This document shows positions 16,701 through 25,208 of a stretch of DNA of 51,336 nucleotides, one piece after another. Position 1 is the stretch's first letter, and each line of letters opens with the position of its first letter. The translations under genes were made by a program, and so were the position numbers. The notes under the pieces were generated by a model. The model was not told the origin of the DNA and searched no databases. It was given only the letters and a program-made list of their open reading frames with translations. Origin of the DNA: an uncultured Bacteroidales bacterium (lineage in GTDB: Bacteria; Bacteroidota; Bacteroidia; Bacteroidales; UBA932); assembly GCA_947630665.1 (NCBI GenBank), contig CANRID010000015.1:1-51336 (forward strand), written 5' to 3'.

Positions 16701-16867
16701 TTGTAAACAAGATAGGATTGCTGAACGCCCGCGTATATGTTGCGGGAAGTAATTTACTGACTTTTTCCGGCCTGGATATAGACCCGGAAATACAGTCCAG
16801 CGGATATTACTATTATTCCATGCCGGCGCTTCGCTCCGTAACCTTAGGTCTGGAAATAAGTTTCTAA
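13748..16867 (+). CDS. SusC/RagA-family TonB-dependent outer-membrane receptor
   Basis: The 1039-residue protein imports a bound nutrient across the outer membrane using TonB energy. A signal peptide (MKKFISFALAVFCSTIMLAQ) is followed by the carboxypeptidase-regulatory-like domain TVTGTVTNSDDGKPISFANV (about 22-105). The TonB-box region ALDETIVVAYGTVKKG and the plug (PLYVVDGVPA, SITILKDAAAASLYGSRASNG) come next. The rest is the 22-strand barrel ending SVTLGLEISF, with a terminal Phe as expected. It lacks the extra N-terminal extension seen in anti-sigma-linked receptors. The susD partner follows after 17 bp. With no glycoside hydrolase or regulator nearby, the substrate cannot be inferred. 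Confidence 0.96.
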   Translation: MKKFISFALAVFCSTIMLAQTTVTGTVTNSDDGKPISFANVQLKGATTGVYTDDNGKYSIDVPANATLIFSSMGFITQEIPVGNKKVVNVLLHPDAIALDETIVVAYGTVKKGSYSGSAAVVKEDAMKDAPVVSFEQVLAGKAPGVQVASYSGQPGSEVLINIRGFGSFNAGNQPLYVVDGVPATSGDWSSGNISTSAMNFLNPSDVESITILKDAAAASLYGSRASNGVVLITTKRGKTGKLISTFKASAGFSYFAYDNYPLANDAEAEELHRQAWTNYGNDNPSVWRDYGSLENYVKEKVAENYPAKDESKYIYKDWEDVLFRTGVSQTYEYSISGGNDKSKIYASLAYTDQQGVVKIDYLRRFSTTINAESQLSKRFKIGGTVQYSWQYQDGHQDGWASKDNPFFMWKVVFTERWPYAYKADNSLVLEPLNPNFSTVNPIASYEAQVNDAWQNRLLLKGQAEFSFTDWLKVKSILSSDWLYVRDRFGWLYGHPNFYAYSDIGGYMVDNHRNVDRMVSSTTLNFNKVWGKHNLSAMAGWEAERERYYYTSVGKIDFSYLGATESIFGANFDGGYSYSREEGLLSALGSINYDYAAKYYVTGTYRRDGSSRLAPETRWGNFWSVSGSWRFSNENFFDAKWLNDGKLRGSYGTSGTLPSNYFGYMAVYDYGKYGMLGASYPSNIANSGLTWEKNKNWNIGLDATIFDRYTFSVEYFNKKTTDLLLDATIPSTTGFSTTLMNVGAMSNRGWELSLNIDILKKKNWDLSFGVNWSTVKNEVLALSQENEETINTPWIWKEGYAFYQYYTRNYLGVNPENGNPMYAEGSFYKKGDIVDQEVILKNGTVIPEGGTMPKDGYNYAPTSRENASSMILDGKTSIPKGYGGFNVDLRWKDLSFSMAWSYKYGHYIWDEGTEQLANDGYTSYGQNILVSQTDTWRDDNKGGSIPRRVTSNNQGGYYYSSRFLKKGDFLRLKNMTLSYNLPQNFVNKIGLLNARVYVAGSNLLTFSGLDIDPEIQSSGYYYYSMPALRSVTLGLEISF

Positions 16868-16884
16868 TTTAAAATGAATTATCT

Positions 16885-18357
16885 ATGAAGACAATTTACA
16901 CCATATTAGTTATCTCGGGCATCTCCTTAGGAATGGTTTCGTGTGGAGGCTTCCTCGATAAATATCCCACGGATTCCGTAGCGGCCTCCAAAGCCTTAGT
17001 TACGCTTTACGATGCCGGTGTCGCTGCGAACGGCCTTTATACAGACTTGAAATACTATACTTTATACGGACGTTACTTTGTGGAAATGGGAGATATGAGG
17101 GCGGATAATTTATATCCAAGAACGCTGAACGGAACCAGCAGCACTATTTATACCTTGGATTATGAGTCGGAAGCGAATACCTATTTTTCATTGTGGAATG
17201 CCTATTATACCACTATCATGAAAGCAAACACTCTGATTCAAAATATAGAAACGCTTGAAGTGACTTCCGATAGTGATATCGCCACGAAAAACGATTATCT
17301 GGGACAAGCCTACGCCGTACGTGCATTATGCTATTTCGATATAGCCAGACTTTACGGTTACCCGTATCTCTATGATAACGGAGCTTCCTTAGGAGCTGTT
17401 CCGATTCTCACCCCGGTAGCGCCGTCAGAATCCAGAGTGCCTCGGGAAACCGTTGCTCAAACCTATTCCCGTATATTGGACGATCTGACAAATGCTTTAG
17501 GACTTCTCTCCAAAGAAAAAAATCTCGGGCATTTCAATTATTGGGCCGCGAAACTTCTACAAGCCAGGGTTTTCCTGTATAAAGGAGATTATCCTAACGC
17601 ATATTCGGCAGCAAAGGAAGTGATTGCAGACTCGCCGTACCGTTATGTCCCGAATACGGAATATCTGGCGTACTGGGGAAAAGAAGGAGATGACGAGTCT
17701 GTTCTGGAACTTCTGGTTTCCACGGAGGGAGATATCGATTATGATGGAGGGTTCATCGCCTTATACCATAACCTGTGGTTCGATGATTCGAATGCAGGCG
17801 CAGGTATTATCCCGACAAAAAAATGGAGAAATCTGTTTGCCAATACGCCTAACGATGTACGCGCACAAATGATCGCCTATGACGATCCGGAAACCGGTAT
17901 GAAAAAAACCGGAGAATACTGGCTGAAAAAATTTATCGGCAACCAAGACAGGGGATACACTTTCCGCAGAAATAATCCGCGCGTTCTCAGAATTACAGAA
18001 GCCTACCTGATTGCAGCGGAAGCAGGTATGGAAACCAATGCCCCAGATGCCGCCTCCTTTCTGAATATCATACGCAAAAGGGCGGATCCTACCGCTCAGG
18101 ACATACCTGTAACTTTAGATGCCATCCAGACGGAACGCCAGAAAGAATTCATAGGGGAAGGACATAGGTTCTTCGATGTGATGCGCCGTGGCGGAACCAT
18201 TACCCGGGATATGAGCATCGACGAACACGATTATGCCGGTACCTCGGCTTATAAATCCTCGTTCAGTTGGGATTATTATAAAGTAGTTCTCCCGATAGCC
18301 AAGAGCGAGAGGAGTATTTATCCCGAACTCCAGCAGAATCCGGGTTATAAGGATTAA
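16885..18357 (+). CDS. SusD/RagB-family nutrient-binding outer-membrane lipoprotein
   Basis: This 490-residue lipoprotein caps its SusC partner and captures substrate at the cell surface. The lipobox GMVSC places the lipidated Cys at residue 20, followed by GGFLDKYPTD, the usual SusD start. Helical TPR-like segments (YLGQAYAVRALCYFDIARLYG) and the C-terminal RQKEFIGEGHRFFDVMRRG and YPELQQNPGY motifs are typical. It is the second gene of a two-gene operon and is followed by a strong terminator. Confidence 0.96.
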   Translation: MKTIYTILVISGISLGMVSCGGFLDKYPTDSVAASKALVTLYDAGVAANGLYTDLKYYTLYGRYFVEMGDMRADNLYPRTLNGTSSTIYTLDYESEANTYFSLWNAYYTTIMKANTLIQNIETLEVTSDSDIATKNDYLGQAYAVRALCYFDIARLYGYPYLYDNGASLGAVPILTPVAPSESRVPRETVAQTYSRILDDLTNALGLLSKEKNLGHFNYWAAKLLQARVFLYKGDYPNAYSAAKEVIADSPYRYVPNTEYLAYWGKEGDDESVLELLVSTEGDIDYDGGFIALYHNLWFDDSNAGAGIIPTKKWRNLFANTPNDVRAQMIAYDDPETGMKKTGEYWLKKFIGNQDRGYTFRRNNPRVLRITEAYLIAAEAGMETNAPDAASFLNIIRKRADPTAQDIPVTLDAIQTERQKEFIGEGHRFFDVMRRGGTITRDMSIDEHDYAGTSAYKSSFSWDYYKVVLPIAKSERSIYPELQQNPGYKD

Positions 18358-18394
18358 TTCCTCCGGACTGTCCGCACAATAAAAAGATTGCATA

Positions 18395-18435
18395 AAAGGC
18401 TTTATTCTGATTATCAGTTAAAGCCTTTTTTTATT
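18395..18435 (+). terminator. Rho-independent terminator after susD
   Basis: AAAGGCTTTA (18395-18404) pairs perfectly with TAAAGCCTTT (18419-18428) around a 14-nt loop, followed by a T run. It closes the susCD operon and lies just before the convergent murU-like gene. Confidence 0.88.
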
Positions 18436-18440
18436 TTCCG

Positions 18441-19265
18441 TTATTTATCCGGAGCCGCCGGATCAGGAGCGATTCTGAAATCTCCGCGAAGGCAACGGGC
18501 TTCCGCCTCCTTAAGGGAATCGGCCTTCCCGACATCCACCAGATCCAATCCCGGAAAAGGGAACGCCCGTACAGGGAACCGGTCTGCTACGGACAAATAA
18601 AAATCGATTATAGAGAAAACTTCCCCCGCCCCTTCCATCAGACCGAAAATCCGGGGTGAAATTACATGCACCCCGGCAAAAGCGTACCGGACCAGACCGT
18701 ATTCTTCTAAAAAACGGCCGATACAATCCTCCCTTTTCTCCAATTGCCCCGGACTCCTTTTCAATTCCGGAAACGGGGATTTTACCTCTCCCGTAGAGGC
18801 ATTCATCCAGGCAGCCAGGCAGTTCCGCTTATCGAAAAGCAAATAGCGGGAAGTCTTGCGGGCGCTCACCAGCAACGTGGCAAGGCTGTCGGGACGATGA
18901 AAAGAATAAAATTCTTTTAGATTGAGATTGGAAACAATATCTACATTATGCACCAATACCGGCTCCTTTGGATCAAACAACGGGGCTGCATGCCGTATGC
19001 CGCCTCCGGTATCCCGAAGCAGGTCGGTCTCATCCGAGAACCGGATTTTCATCTCCCAGGAGTCTTTTTCTTCTATAAAGGCCCGGATCATCCCCGCAAA
19101 ATGATGTACATTAATCACCACCTCTTGGAAACCCGCCGCTTTCATTTTAAGCAACAGATGTTCCAGCAAAGGTTTTCCGCATAAAGGCACCAGCGCCTTG
19201 GGCATCGTATCGGTCAGCGGTCTGAGCCGGGTACCCATTCCCGCCGCAAAAATCATCGCCTGCAT
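18441..19265 (-). CDS. MurU-like sugar-1-phosphate nucleotidyltransferase
   Basis: The protein (274 residues from MQAMIFAAG) has the nucleotidyltransferase signature GMGTRLRPLTDTMPKAL at its N-terminus and LVHNVDIVSNL with the metal-binding Asp. It therefore couples a sugar-1-phosphate to an NTP. The pairing with an AmgK-like sugar kinase next door points to MurU, which makes UDP-MurNAc from MurNAc-1-phosphate in peptidoglycan recycling; GDP-mannose-type activity is an alternative. The frame is open to an ATG at 19286, but the family normally starts right at the M-x-A-M-I-x-A-A-G text, so I prefer 19265. It follows the kinase-RapZ gene by a short gap and is very likely co-transcribed. Confidence 0.85.
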   Translation of the reverse strand: MQAMIFAAGMGTRLRPLTDTMPKALVPLCGKPLLEHLLLKMKAAGFQEVVINVHHFAGMIRAFIEEKDSWEMKIRFSDETDLLRDTGGGIRHAAPLFDPKEPVLVHNVDIVSNLNLKEFYSFHRPDSLATLLVSARKTSRYLLFDKRNCLAAWMNASTGEVKSPFPELKRSPGQLEKREDCIGRFLEEYGLVRYAFAGVHVISPRIFGLMEGAGEVFSIIDFYLSVADRFPVRAFPFPGLDLVDVGKADSLKEAEARCLRGDFRIAPDPAAPDK

Positions 19266-19298
19266 AGCTCTGTCGAAATCCGGCATGTTAAAAAGTTA

Positions 19299-20717
19299 TC
19301 AAAATATAGTCTGAATGTCCTGTTCGCGATGATAAAGCACTACCCGGACATTGAATTTCTTGGCGATATGTTCCGCCAGATGCTGTGCGCAATAAACGGA
19401 ACGATGCTGCCCGCCGGTACATCCGAAACTGAACATCAGATGGGTGAATTTCCGTTCTATGTACCGTTTCACATGCGCATCCGCCAGTTCATAGACATGC
19501 GACAGGAAGCGGGTTACGCCTCCGTCCTCCTCCAGGAAGCGGATCACTTCCGGATCCAGCCCCGTGAAATGCTTGAAATGGTCGTATTTGCCCGGATTTT
19601 CTATCGCCCGGCAATCGAATACGTAACCTCCTCCGTTTCCGCTTTCGTCATTGGGAATCCCCTTTTTATAAGCGAAACTGAAAATCCGCACCTCCAATTT
19701 TTTTTCGACTCTCAAATCCGAGAACTGGCGCATACCGGTCAGTTCCTCCATCAAATGCTGCAAATACGGATATTCCACAAAAGGCTGCTTATAGATTAAT
19801 TTCCGCAAGTTGTCAATGGCATACGGCACACTTTGCAGGAAATGAGGCTTTTTCTCGAAATATCCCCTGAACCCGTAAGCTCCCAGCACCTGCATGGTGC
19901 GGAACAATACGAAATGTCTCAACCTCGAATAAAATTCCTGGTCATCGATATCCAGATATCCTTTAAGCGCCTCCTTATAAGTATCTATCAGCACCTCTTT
20001 CAGCTCTTCCGGATAATTCGCCTTCGCCTGCCATACGAAAGAAGCCAGGTCGTAATAGAAAGGTCCTTTCCGTCCTCCCTGGAAATCGATAAAATACGGC
20101 TCGCCGTTTACCAGCATCACATTCCGCGACTGGAAGTCCCGGTATAAAAATGTATCGGAGGCATCCTGCATCAGGATATCCGACATTTTCTGAAAATCGT
20201 CATACAGTTTTATTTCACTGAAATCCAAACCGGTAGCTTTCAGAAAACAGTATTTGAAATAATTGAGGTCGAAAGAAATCATGCGCCGGTCGAATTCCGG
20301 TTGAGGAAAACAAACCGAATAATCCAGACCGTCTCCCCCCTCGAACTGCAACCGCGGAAGCATGGCGATCGTCTTTTTCAACAAATCGGTCTCACTTTGG
20401 GAATAATGGCCGCATTCCCGGCCCGGAGCGATGGTATTGAACAGAGTAACATCTCCCAGATCCTGCTGCAAATAGAAGAATTTATCCTCGCTCATGCAAT
20501 AGACTTCCGGCACGGGCAGCCCCTTGAGGCGGAAATGTTTAGCTATCTCCACAAATGCAATATTCTCGTCGGCGGAGGTGCCCTTCGCCCCGATCAGACT
20601 GGTCTCCCCGGCAGCGAGACGAAAATACCGCCGGTTACTGCCGGAAGACGGAAGTTCATAAATATCAGTTGGTTTCCGATGTGTATATCGTTCAAAAAGC
20701 AATTCTAATTGTTTCAT
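19299..20717 (-). CDS. AmgK-like aminoglycoside-phosphotransferase-fold kinase fused to RapZ C-terminal domain
   Basis: The 472-residue product has two parts. Residues 1 to about 320 form a phosphotransferase domain: SSGSNRRYFRL, FLYRDFQSRNVMLV with the catalytic Asp, and YFIDFQGGRKGPFYYDLAS with the metal-binding Asp. From about 340 there is a RapZ C-terminal domain (IFSFAYKKGIP, GGGYVFDCRAIENPG, FGCTGGQHRSVYCAQHLAEH), without the RapZ P-loop domain. In E. coli the RapZ C-terminal half binds RNA and senses glucosamine-6-phosphate. The fusion to a cell-wall sugar kinase next to a MurU-like gene suggests amino-sugar recycling with a built-in sensor. The frame is open to 20741, but the promoter element at 20739-20746 overlaps that ATG, so the start at 20717 is better. 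Confidence 0.87.
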   Translation of the reverse strand: MKQLELLFERYTHRKPTDIYELPSSGSNRRYFRLAAGETSLIGAKGTSADENIAFVEIAKHFRLKGLPVPEVYCMSEDKFFYLQQDLGDVTLFNTIAPGRECGHYSQSETDLLKKTIAMLPRLQFEGGDGLDYSVCFPQPEFDRRMISFDLNYFKYCFLKATGLDFSEIKLYDDFQKMSDILMQDASDTFLYRDFQSRNVMLVNGEPYFIDFQGGRKGPFYYDLASFVWQAKANYPEELKEVLIDTYKEALKGYLDIDDQEFYSRLRHFVLFRTMQVLGAYGFRGYFEKKPHFLQSVPYAIDNLRKLIYKQPFVEYPYLQHLMEELTGMRQFSDLRVEKKLEVRIFSFAYKKGIPNDESGNGGGYVFDCRAIENPGKYDHFKHFTGLDPEVIRFLEEDGGVTRFLSHVYELADAHVKRYIERKFTHLMFSFGCTGGQHRSVYCAQHLAEHIAKKFNVRVVLYHREQDIQTIF

Positions 20718-20738
20718 GACAGCTGATTTATTTATATG

Positions 20739-20770
20739 CAAAACTAATTAAAAGGGGAAAGTTTTTCAAA
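20739..20770 (-). promoter_or_regulatory. Promoter of the kinase-RapZ/murU-like operon
   Basis: On the minus strand TTTG (20770-20767) is followed after 20 nt by TAGTTTTG (20746-20739), matching both Bacteroidota boxes. Transcription would start near 20731. This decides the start codon of the kinase-RapZ gene (20717). Confidence 0.75.
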
Positions 20771-20785
20771 ATATTATTTAAATCG

Positions 20786-20793
20786 TACCTTTG
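20786..20793 (+). promoter_or_regulatory. -7 promoter element for pncB
   Basis: TACCTTTG matches TAnnTTTG and lies 20 bp before the pncB ATG. It is divergent from the kinase-RapZ promoter, with the two -7 boxes about 40 bp apart. Confidence 0.65.
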
Positions 20794-20813
20794 TTGAAAT
20801 AAACACGGAGAGT

Positions 20814-22286
20814 ATGAATATCAGTTATTGCTCGGACAAGTACCAATATACGATGGGAAAATCGTTTTACGAGAAAGGGATGAAAGAAAAAACAGCGGTT
20901 TTCAACTTGTTCTACCGGCAGGCTCCCGACAAAAATAATTGGGCCGTAGTTTCCGGCATAAAAGAAGCCTTGGAAATGATCCGCAGCTTGGGAAGTCAGA
21001 AAGCGGATTTTTTTGAAAAATTTCTGCCCGGCGAATCCTATGCGGAGTTCCGTGAATATCTGGCCGACATGCATTTCACCGGTAACGTGTATGCCATGCG
21101 GGAAGGAGAGATCGTCTTTCCCAAGCAGCCTGTCATGATAGTGGAAGCTCCCATTATCGAAGCTCAGGTATTGGAAACGCCTCTTTTATGTATTCTTAAC
21201 CACCAGATGGCCATCGCTACCAAAGCCAGCCGGGTAACCCGCAGTACCGAGAAACCCGTAAGCGAATTCGGTTCCCGCCGGGCTCACGGCCCGTGGGCCG
21301 CTACATACGGAGCGAAAGCAGCCTATATAGGCGGATGCGCCAATACCTCGAATATTCTCACGGCCGCCAAGTTCGGCATTCCCGCATCCGGGACCATGGC
21401 CCACAGCTATGTTACCTCCTTCGGAAATACCATTAAAGGGGAACAGGAGGCTTTCAAGGCATATATCGAAACCCATAAGGGGGAACCGCTGATATTATTG
21501 ATCGATACATACGACACCCTGTACAGCGGACTTAAAAACGCCATTGCCGCCTATCGGGAATATGGAATCGATGATTCCTACCCGTACGGCTACGGTATCC
21601 GTTTAGACAGCGGAGACCTGGCCTATTTGTCGCGCAGCTGTCGGGATACGCTCGACAAGGCAGGGATGAAAAAATGCAAAATATTCGCCACCAACTCTTT
21701 AGACGAATATCTTATTACCGAACTCGAACGGCAGGAGGCCCGCATAGATGCTTACGGAGTAGGAGATGCGATTGCCACCAGCAAACACAATCCTTGCTTC
21801 GGGAATGTCTATAAATTAGTGCAGATAGACGGGGAACCGGTATTGAAAAGATCCGAGGACAAAGCGAAACTGATAAATCCGGGATTCCAGATTACCTACC
21901 GGATCATGCAGAACGGGAATTTCAAAGCCGATATTACCTGCCTGCGGGGAGACCGGATGAGCAAAGCCATCGAGAACGGACAGGAAATCACCATACAGGC
22001 GGAATTCGACGAGACCCGCACCAAAACCTATCCGGCAGGCAGCTATGAATGGAAAACCCTTCAAGTACAGGTAATGAAAAACGGTCAGATCGTTTACGAG
22101 GATATTCCGTTAGAAGAAAAAAGGAATTATTATTTAGACAACCTGAGCCGGCTGAATGAAACGGAACGCAGGATAATCAATCCCCACTATTATAAGAACG
22201 ATATTTCGGATGATTTGTACGACCTGAAAATGAAATTGGTAAACAATCTTATCAAAGAAATCAAAGAATTCAACGAAAGGCAATAG
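20814..22286 (+). CDS. pncB: Nicotinate phosphoribosyltransferase
   Basis: PncB joins nicotinate to PRPP to give nicotinate mononucleotide in the Preiss-Handler NAD salvage route. The 490-residue protein has the conserved SDKYQYTMGKSFYEKG start, EFGSRRAHGPWAA, and GTMAHSYVTSFGNTIKGEQ. The His in the last of these is the residue phosphorylated in characterised enzymes. GYGIRLDSGDLAYLSR and TSKHNPCFGNVYKLV also match. The next gene, 23 bp downstream, encodes the nicotinamidase that makes its substrate. Confidence 0.96.
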   Translation: MNISYCSDKYQYTMGKSFYEKGMKEKTAVFNLFYRQAPDKNNWAVVSGIKEALEMIRSLGSQKADFFEKFLPGESYAEFREYLADMHFTGNVYAMREGEIVFPKQPVMIVEAPIIEAQVLETPLLCILNHQMAIATKASRVTRSTEKPVSEFGSRRAHGPWAATYGAKAAYIGGCANTSNILTAAKFGIPASGTMAHSYVTSFGNTIKGEQEAFKAYIETHKGEPLILLIDTYDTLYSGLKNAIAAYREYGIDDSYPYGYGIRLDSGDLAYLSRSCRDTLDKAGMKKCKIFATNSLDEYLITELERQEARIDAYGVGDAIATSKHNPCFGNVYKLVQIDGEPVLKRSEDKAKLINPGFQITYRIMQNGNFKADITCLRGDRMSKAIENGQEITIQAEFDETRTKTYPAGSYEWKTLQVQVMKNGQIVYEDIPLEEKRNYYLDNLSRLNETERRIINPHYYKNDISDDLYDLKMKLVNNLIKEIKEFNERQ

Positions 22287-22309
22287 AAAGACAATAGAAA
22301 ATACCCGAT

Positions 22310-22912
22310 ATGACTACGCACATAGTAATAGATATGCTGTATGATTTTATAGACGGTTCATTGGCCTGTCTGAATGCAGCCGAGGCCGTTAAAAAATCGG
22401 TGGAATATATAAATTCCCATCCGGACCAGAAAGTACTCTATGTCTGCGACTGTCATCCCGCAGATCATTGTTCTTTCGAAAAACAGGGAGGAATCTGGCC
22501 CATCCACTGCGTAAAAGGGACCCGGGGCGGCGCTATCCACCGCCGTTATTATCAAATCGACCGGAAAGAGAACCGTCCGCACGCCCGGAAGTTCACGGTC
22601 AAGGGAAAAGACGGGAAACCGGACCAGGTGTATCTGCCCAATATGTTTTATAAAGGGCGCGATCCCCGCCAGGAGCAATATTCCGGATGCGAAGCTGTAA
22701 ACGGAAAAGGGGAAAGCATTGCCCAAGTCTCATCAGCCGATGTGGTTATCAGCGGTATCGCTACCGAATACTGTGTACGGGAGACCGTTTTGGATCTGTT
22801 AAAAAAAGGGTTCAGGATCACCTTGCTCAAAGATGCGCTCGGATATGTGGATTCCAAAGGCCATTCGGACACCCTTTTGGAACTGGAGAAATCAGGCGTC
22901 CGCATTTTATAA
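22310..22912 (+). CDS. pncA: Nicotinamidase (isochorismatase-like cysteine hydrolase)
   Basis: PncA deamidates nicotinamide to nicotinate. The 200-residue protein has the catalytic Asp in VIDMLYDF (residue 8) and the nucleophile Cys in GIATEYCVRETVLDL (residue 155). The segment CDCHPADHCSFEKQGG lies where the metal-binding residues usually are. Its position after pncB makes a two-step NAD salvage unit. Confidence 0.93.
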   Translation: MTTHIVIDMLYDFIDGSLACLNAAEAVKKSVEYINSHPDQKVLYVCDCHPADHCSFEKQGGIWPIHCVKGTRGGAIHRRYYQIDRKENRPHARKFTVKGKDGKPDQVYLPNMFYKGRDPRQEQYSGCEAVNGKGESIAQVSSADVVISGIATEYCVRETVLDLLKKGFRITLLKDALGYVDSKGHSDTLLELEKSGVRIL

Positions 22913-22961
22913 TCCGCAAACTTTATACAGCCTGACAAAAACCGTTTATTTATAAAGCTAT

Positions 22962-23942
22962 ATGATATATATAGGCATCGATTTAGGAGGAACAAAAATT
23001 AATGCGGCTGTTTTCAGCCTCAACGGAGTCATATTACATCAGGCATCGGCTCTTTTAGGAGGCCGCAAGGGGCCGGAAGTGGGTCAGCTGATGATAGAAA
23101 TCGTCCGGGAACTGCTTTCGCAGACAGCCGTCCGGAACGAAACCGTCAGTATAGGAGTATGCGTTCCGGGAATCGCCTATTCGAAAACCGGGACCGTATG
23201 GGCTCCGAATATCAGCGGATGGGAAAATTATCCTCTGCGGGAAGAATTGCAACGCGCCTTTCCCCGGTCGGTCGTCCTGATTGAAAGCGACAGGACCTGC
23301 TATATTCTGGGAGAAACTAATTTCGGAGCGGCCAAAGGATGTGAGAATGCGGTTTTCATGGCTGTGGGAACCGGCATAGGGGTCGGTATTTTAATAGACG
23401 GGATGGTGCTTCACGGAAAATCGGATATCGTAGGAGCGATCGGATGGATGGCGCTGAAGCCTCCTTACGTTCCGGAATACGATGCATGCGGATGTTACGA
23501 GACTTACGCTTCCGGCACGGGTCTGGCTTTGCAGGCGAGGAAACTGCTCCGGGAAAAGTCTTCTTACGAGGGGGTATTGAGGTCCTTCCCGATAGAGGAA
23601 ATCACCTCTTATCATGTGTTCGATGCCTGGGAATCGGGAGACCCGATAGCGGAAAAAGTACTCGGACAGGCAGTGGAAATGTGGGGAATGGCGGCGGCGA
23701 ATATAGTAAGCCTGTTCAATCCGGAATTAGTGATCTTCGGCGGCGGGGTATTCGGACCGGGAGCCAAGTTGCTGGGACGTATTTACGAAGAAGCCTGCAA
23801 ATGGGCGCAGCCGGTAAGCATCCGCCAGACAAAATTCATCGCCACGGCGCTGCCCGGAACTGCGGGACTGTACGGAGCGGGAGCTATCGCCATCCAGAAT
23901 GCGAAGACTTTCGATGCCAAACGCATATATTACGGAGACTAA
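22962..23942 (+). CDS. ROK-family sugar kinase
   Basis: The 326-residue product starts with the ASKHA phosphate-binding motif IGIDLGGTKI. It has AVGTGIGVGILIDG and the ROK-type CGCYETYASGTGLA region, although the full zinc motif of canonical ROK kinases is reduced. There is no N-terminal helix-turn-helix, so it is a kinase rather than a ROK repressor. It heads a likely operon with an MFS transporter and a SIS-domain protein, suggesting it phosphorylates the sugar or amino sugar taken up. Glucokinase is a fair default but cannot be confirmed. Confidence 0.88.
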   Translation: MIYIGIDLGGTKINAAVFSLNGVILHQASALLGGRKGPEVGQLMIEIVRELLSQTAVRNETVSIGVCVPGIAYSKTGTVWAPNISGWENYPLREELQRAFPRSVVLIESDRTCYILGETNFGAAKGCENAVFMAVGTGIGVGILIDGMVLHGKSDIVGAIGWMALKPPYVPEYDACGCYETYASGTGLALQARKLLREKSSYEGVLRSFPIEEITSYHVFDAWESGDPIAEKVLGQAVEMWGMAAANIVSLFNPELVIFGGGVFGPGAKLLGRIYEEACKWAQPVSIRQTKFIATALPGTAGLYGAGAIAIQNAKTFDAKRIYYGD

Positions 23943-24005
23943 ACGGCTCCGGGAAAGAGCCGGACGGCGGCCGATATTATCATAAACAATTGATATTCAT
24001 ACATT

Positions 24006-25208
24006 ATGAACGGATCTACAGATAAAACCCATTCCCTGGCGCAATACATAGCCGCCTGTATAGGGATCGTATTCTTCGGAGTAGCATTTCTGGTATTGGG
24101 AGCCATTCTTCCTATTCTTACCCAGGAATATAATTTGGACAATGTCATGTCCTCCACCCTGGCCGGCATACTGCCTTCTGCCATTCTGGCCGGATCGCTA
24201 TTGTTCGGGCCGATTATAGACCGGTACGGATACAAATTATTGATGATTGTCGCCAGCATATTAGGAGCGGCGGGTCTGCTGATTATCGCTACGGCCGGAA
24301 AGATCTCCATCGTTATGGCCGGCATAGCCTGCATGGGACTCAGCGGAGGGTTCCTCAACGGCGCCACCAACGCCTTGGCTTCGGATGTCTCCACAGACCG
24401 CAACCGGGACAGAAATCTCATGCTGTTGGGTTTGTTCTATTGCGGCGGCGCGATTCTGACCACTTATCTTATTCCCGCTTTCGCTGAAACATATCCTTAC
24501 CGGAAAATCCTGAGTGCAGCGGCCGCGATTATGTTCGCCTCCTGTCTTTATTACATTTTTATCCGTTTTCCTAAAGGGAAATGCGCCGAAGGCATTCCCG
24601 TAAAAAAAGTGATCGCCTTGCTGAAACATCCGGTGCTTCTCATACTGAGTATCTCCCTGTTTTTCCAAAGCGCGCTCGAAGGCATAACGGGGAACAGAGT
24701 TTCCCAGTATCTGATAGAGATGGAATCTTTCAGTCTAAAGGATGCGGGAATCGCTCTGAGTTTCGTAATGATCGGATTAGGTATCGGCCGGTTAGTAAAC
24801 AGTTTTATCCTGAAATATGTTTCCAAACCGTTCATCATCACTTCGGGGATGATTATCGCCATGTGCGGAATCACGATTCTCATGAACGCGCAATCCCTTC
24901 ACCAATGGATAGACGGTTCGCTTTCGGCCGTCTTTATCGCTACGGCGGGTACCATTTTGTTGGGATTCGGCATTACGGCCACTATTCCCATCGTACTAAG
25001 CTGTTTAGGAGAGCTTTTCAAGGATCTGTCGGGAACCGCATTCAGCATAGCGATGGTAACCTCCCTGCTGGGCAATTCCATTCTGAATTTCCTGATGGGG
25101 AAATTGGGAATCGCCGCCTTCCCTTATGTACTGTGGGGATGCGCGATATGTGTTATCATCCTTTTCAACACGGGATACCGGCTTTTATCGGCAAAAAATA
25201 AAAAATGA
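24006..25208 (+). CDS. MFS transporter, probably for a sugar
   Basis: The 400-residue protein has about twelve hydrophobic helices and the MFS inter-helix motif FGPIIDRYGYKLLM between helices 2 and 3. It contains no extra soluble domain. Its stop codon overlaps the start of the SIS gene (ATGA at 25205-25208), indicating translational coupling, and a ROK kinase gene lies upstream. It most likely imports the substrate of that kinase across the inner membrane. Confidence 0.88.
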   Translation: MNGSTDKTHSLAQYIAACIGIVFFGVAFLVLGAILPILTQEYNLDNVMSSTLAGILPSAILAGSLLFGPIIDRYGYKLLMIVASILGAAGLLIIATAGKISIVMAGIACMGLSGGFLNGATNALASDVSTDRNRDRNLMLLGLFYCGGAILTTYLIPAFAETYPYRKILSAAAAIMFASCLYYIFIRFPKGKCAEGIPVKKVIALLKHPVLLILSISLFFQSALEGITGNRVSQYLIEMESFSLKDAGIALSFVMIGLGIGRLVNSFILKYVSKPFIITSGMIIAMCGITILMNAQSLHQWIDGSLSAVFIATAGTILLGFGITATIPIVLSCLGELFKDLSGTAFSIAMVTSLLGNSILNFLMGKLGIAAFPYVLWGCAICVIILFNTGYRLLSAKNKK

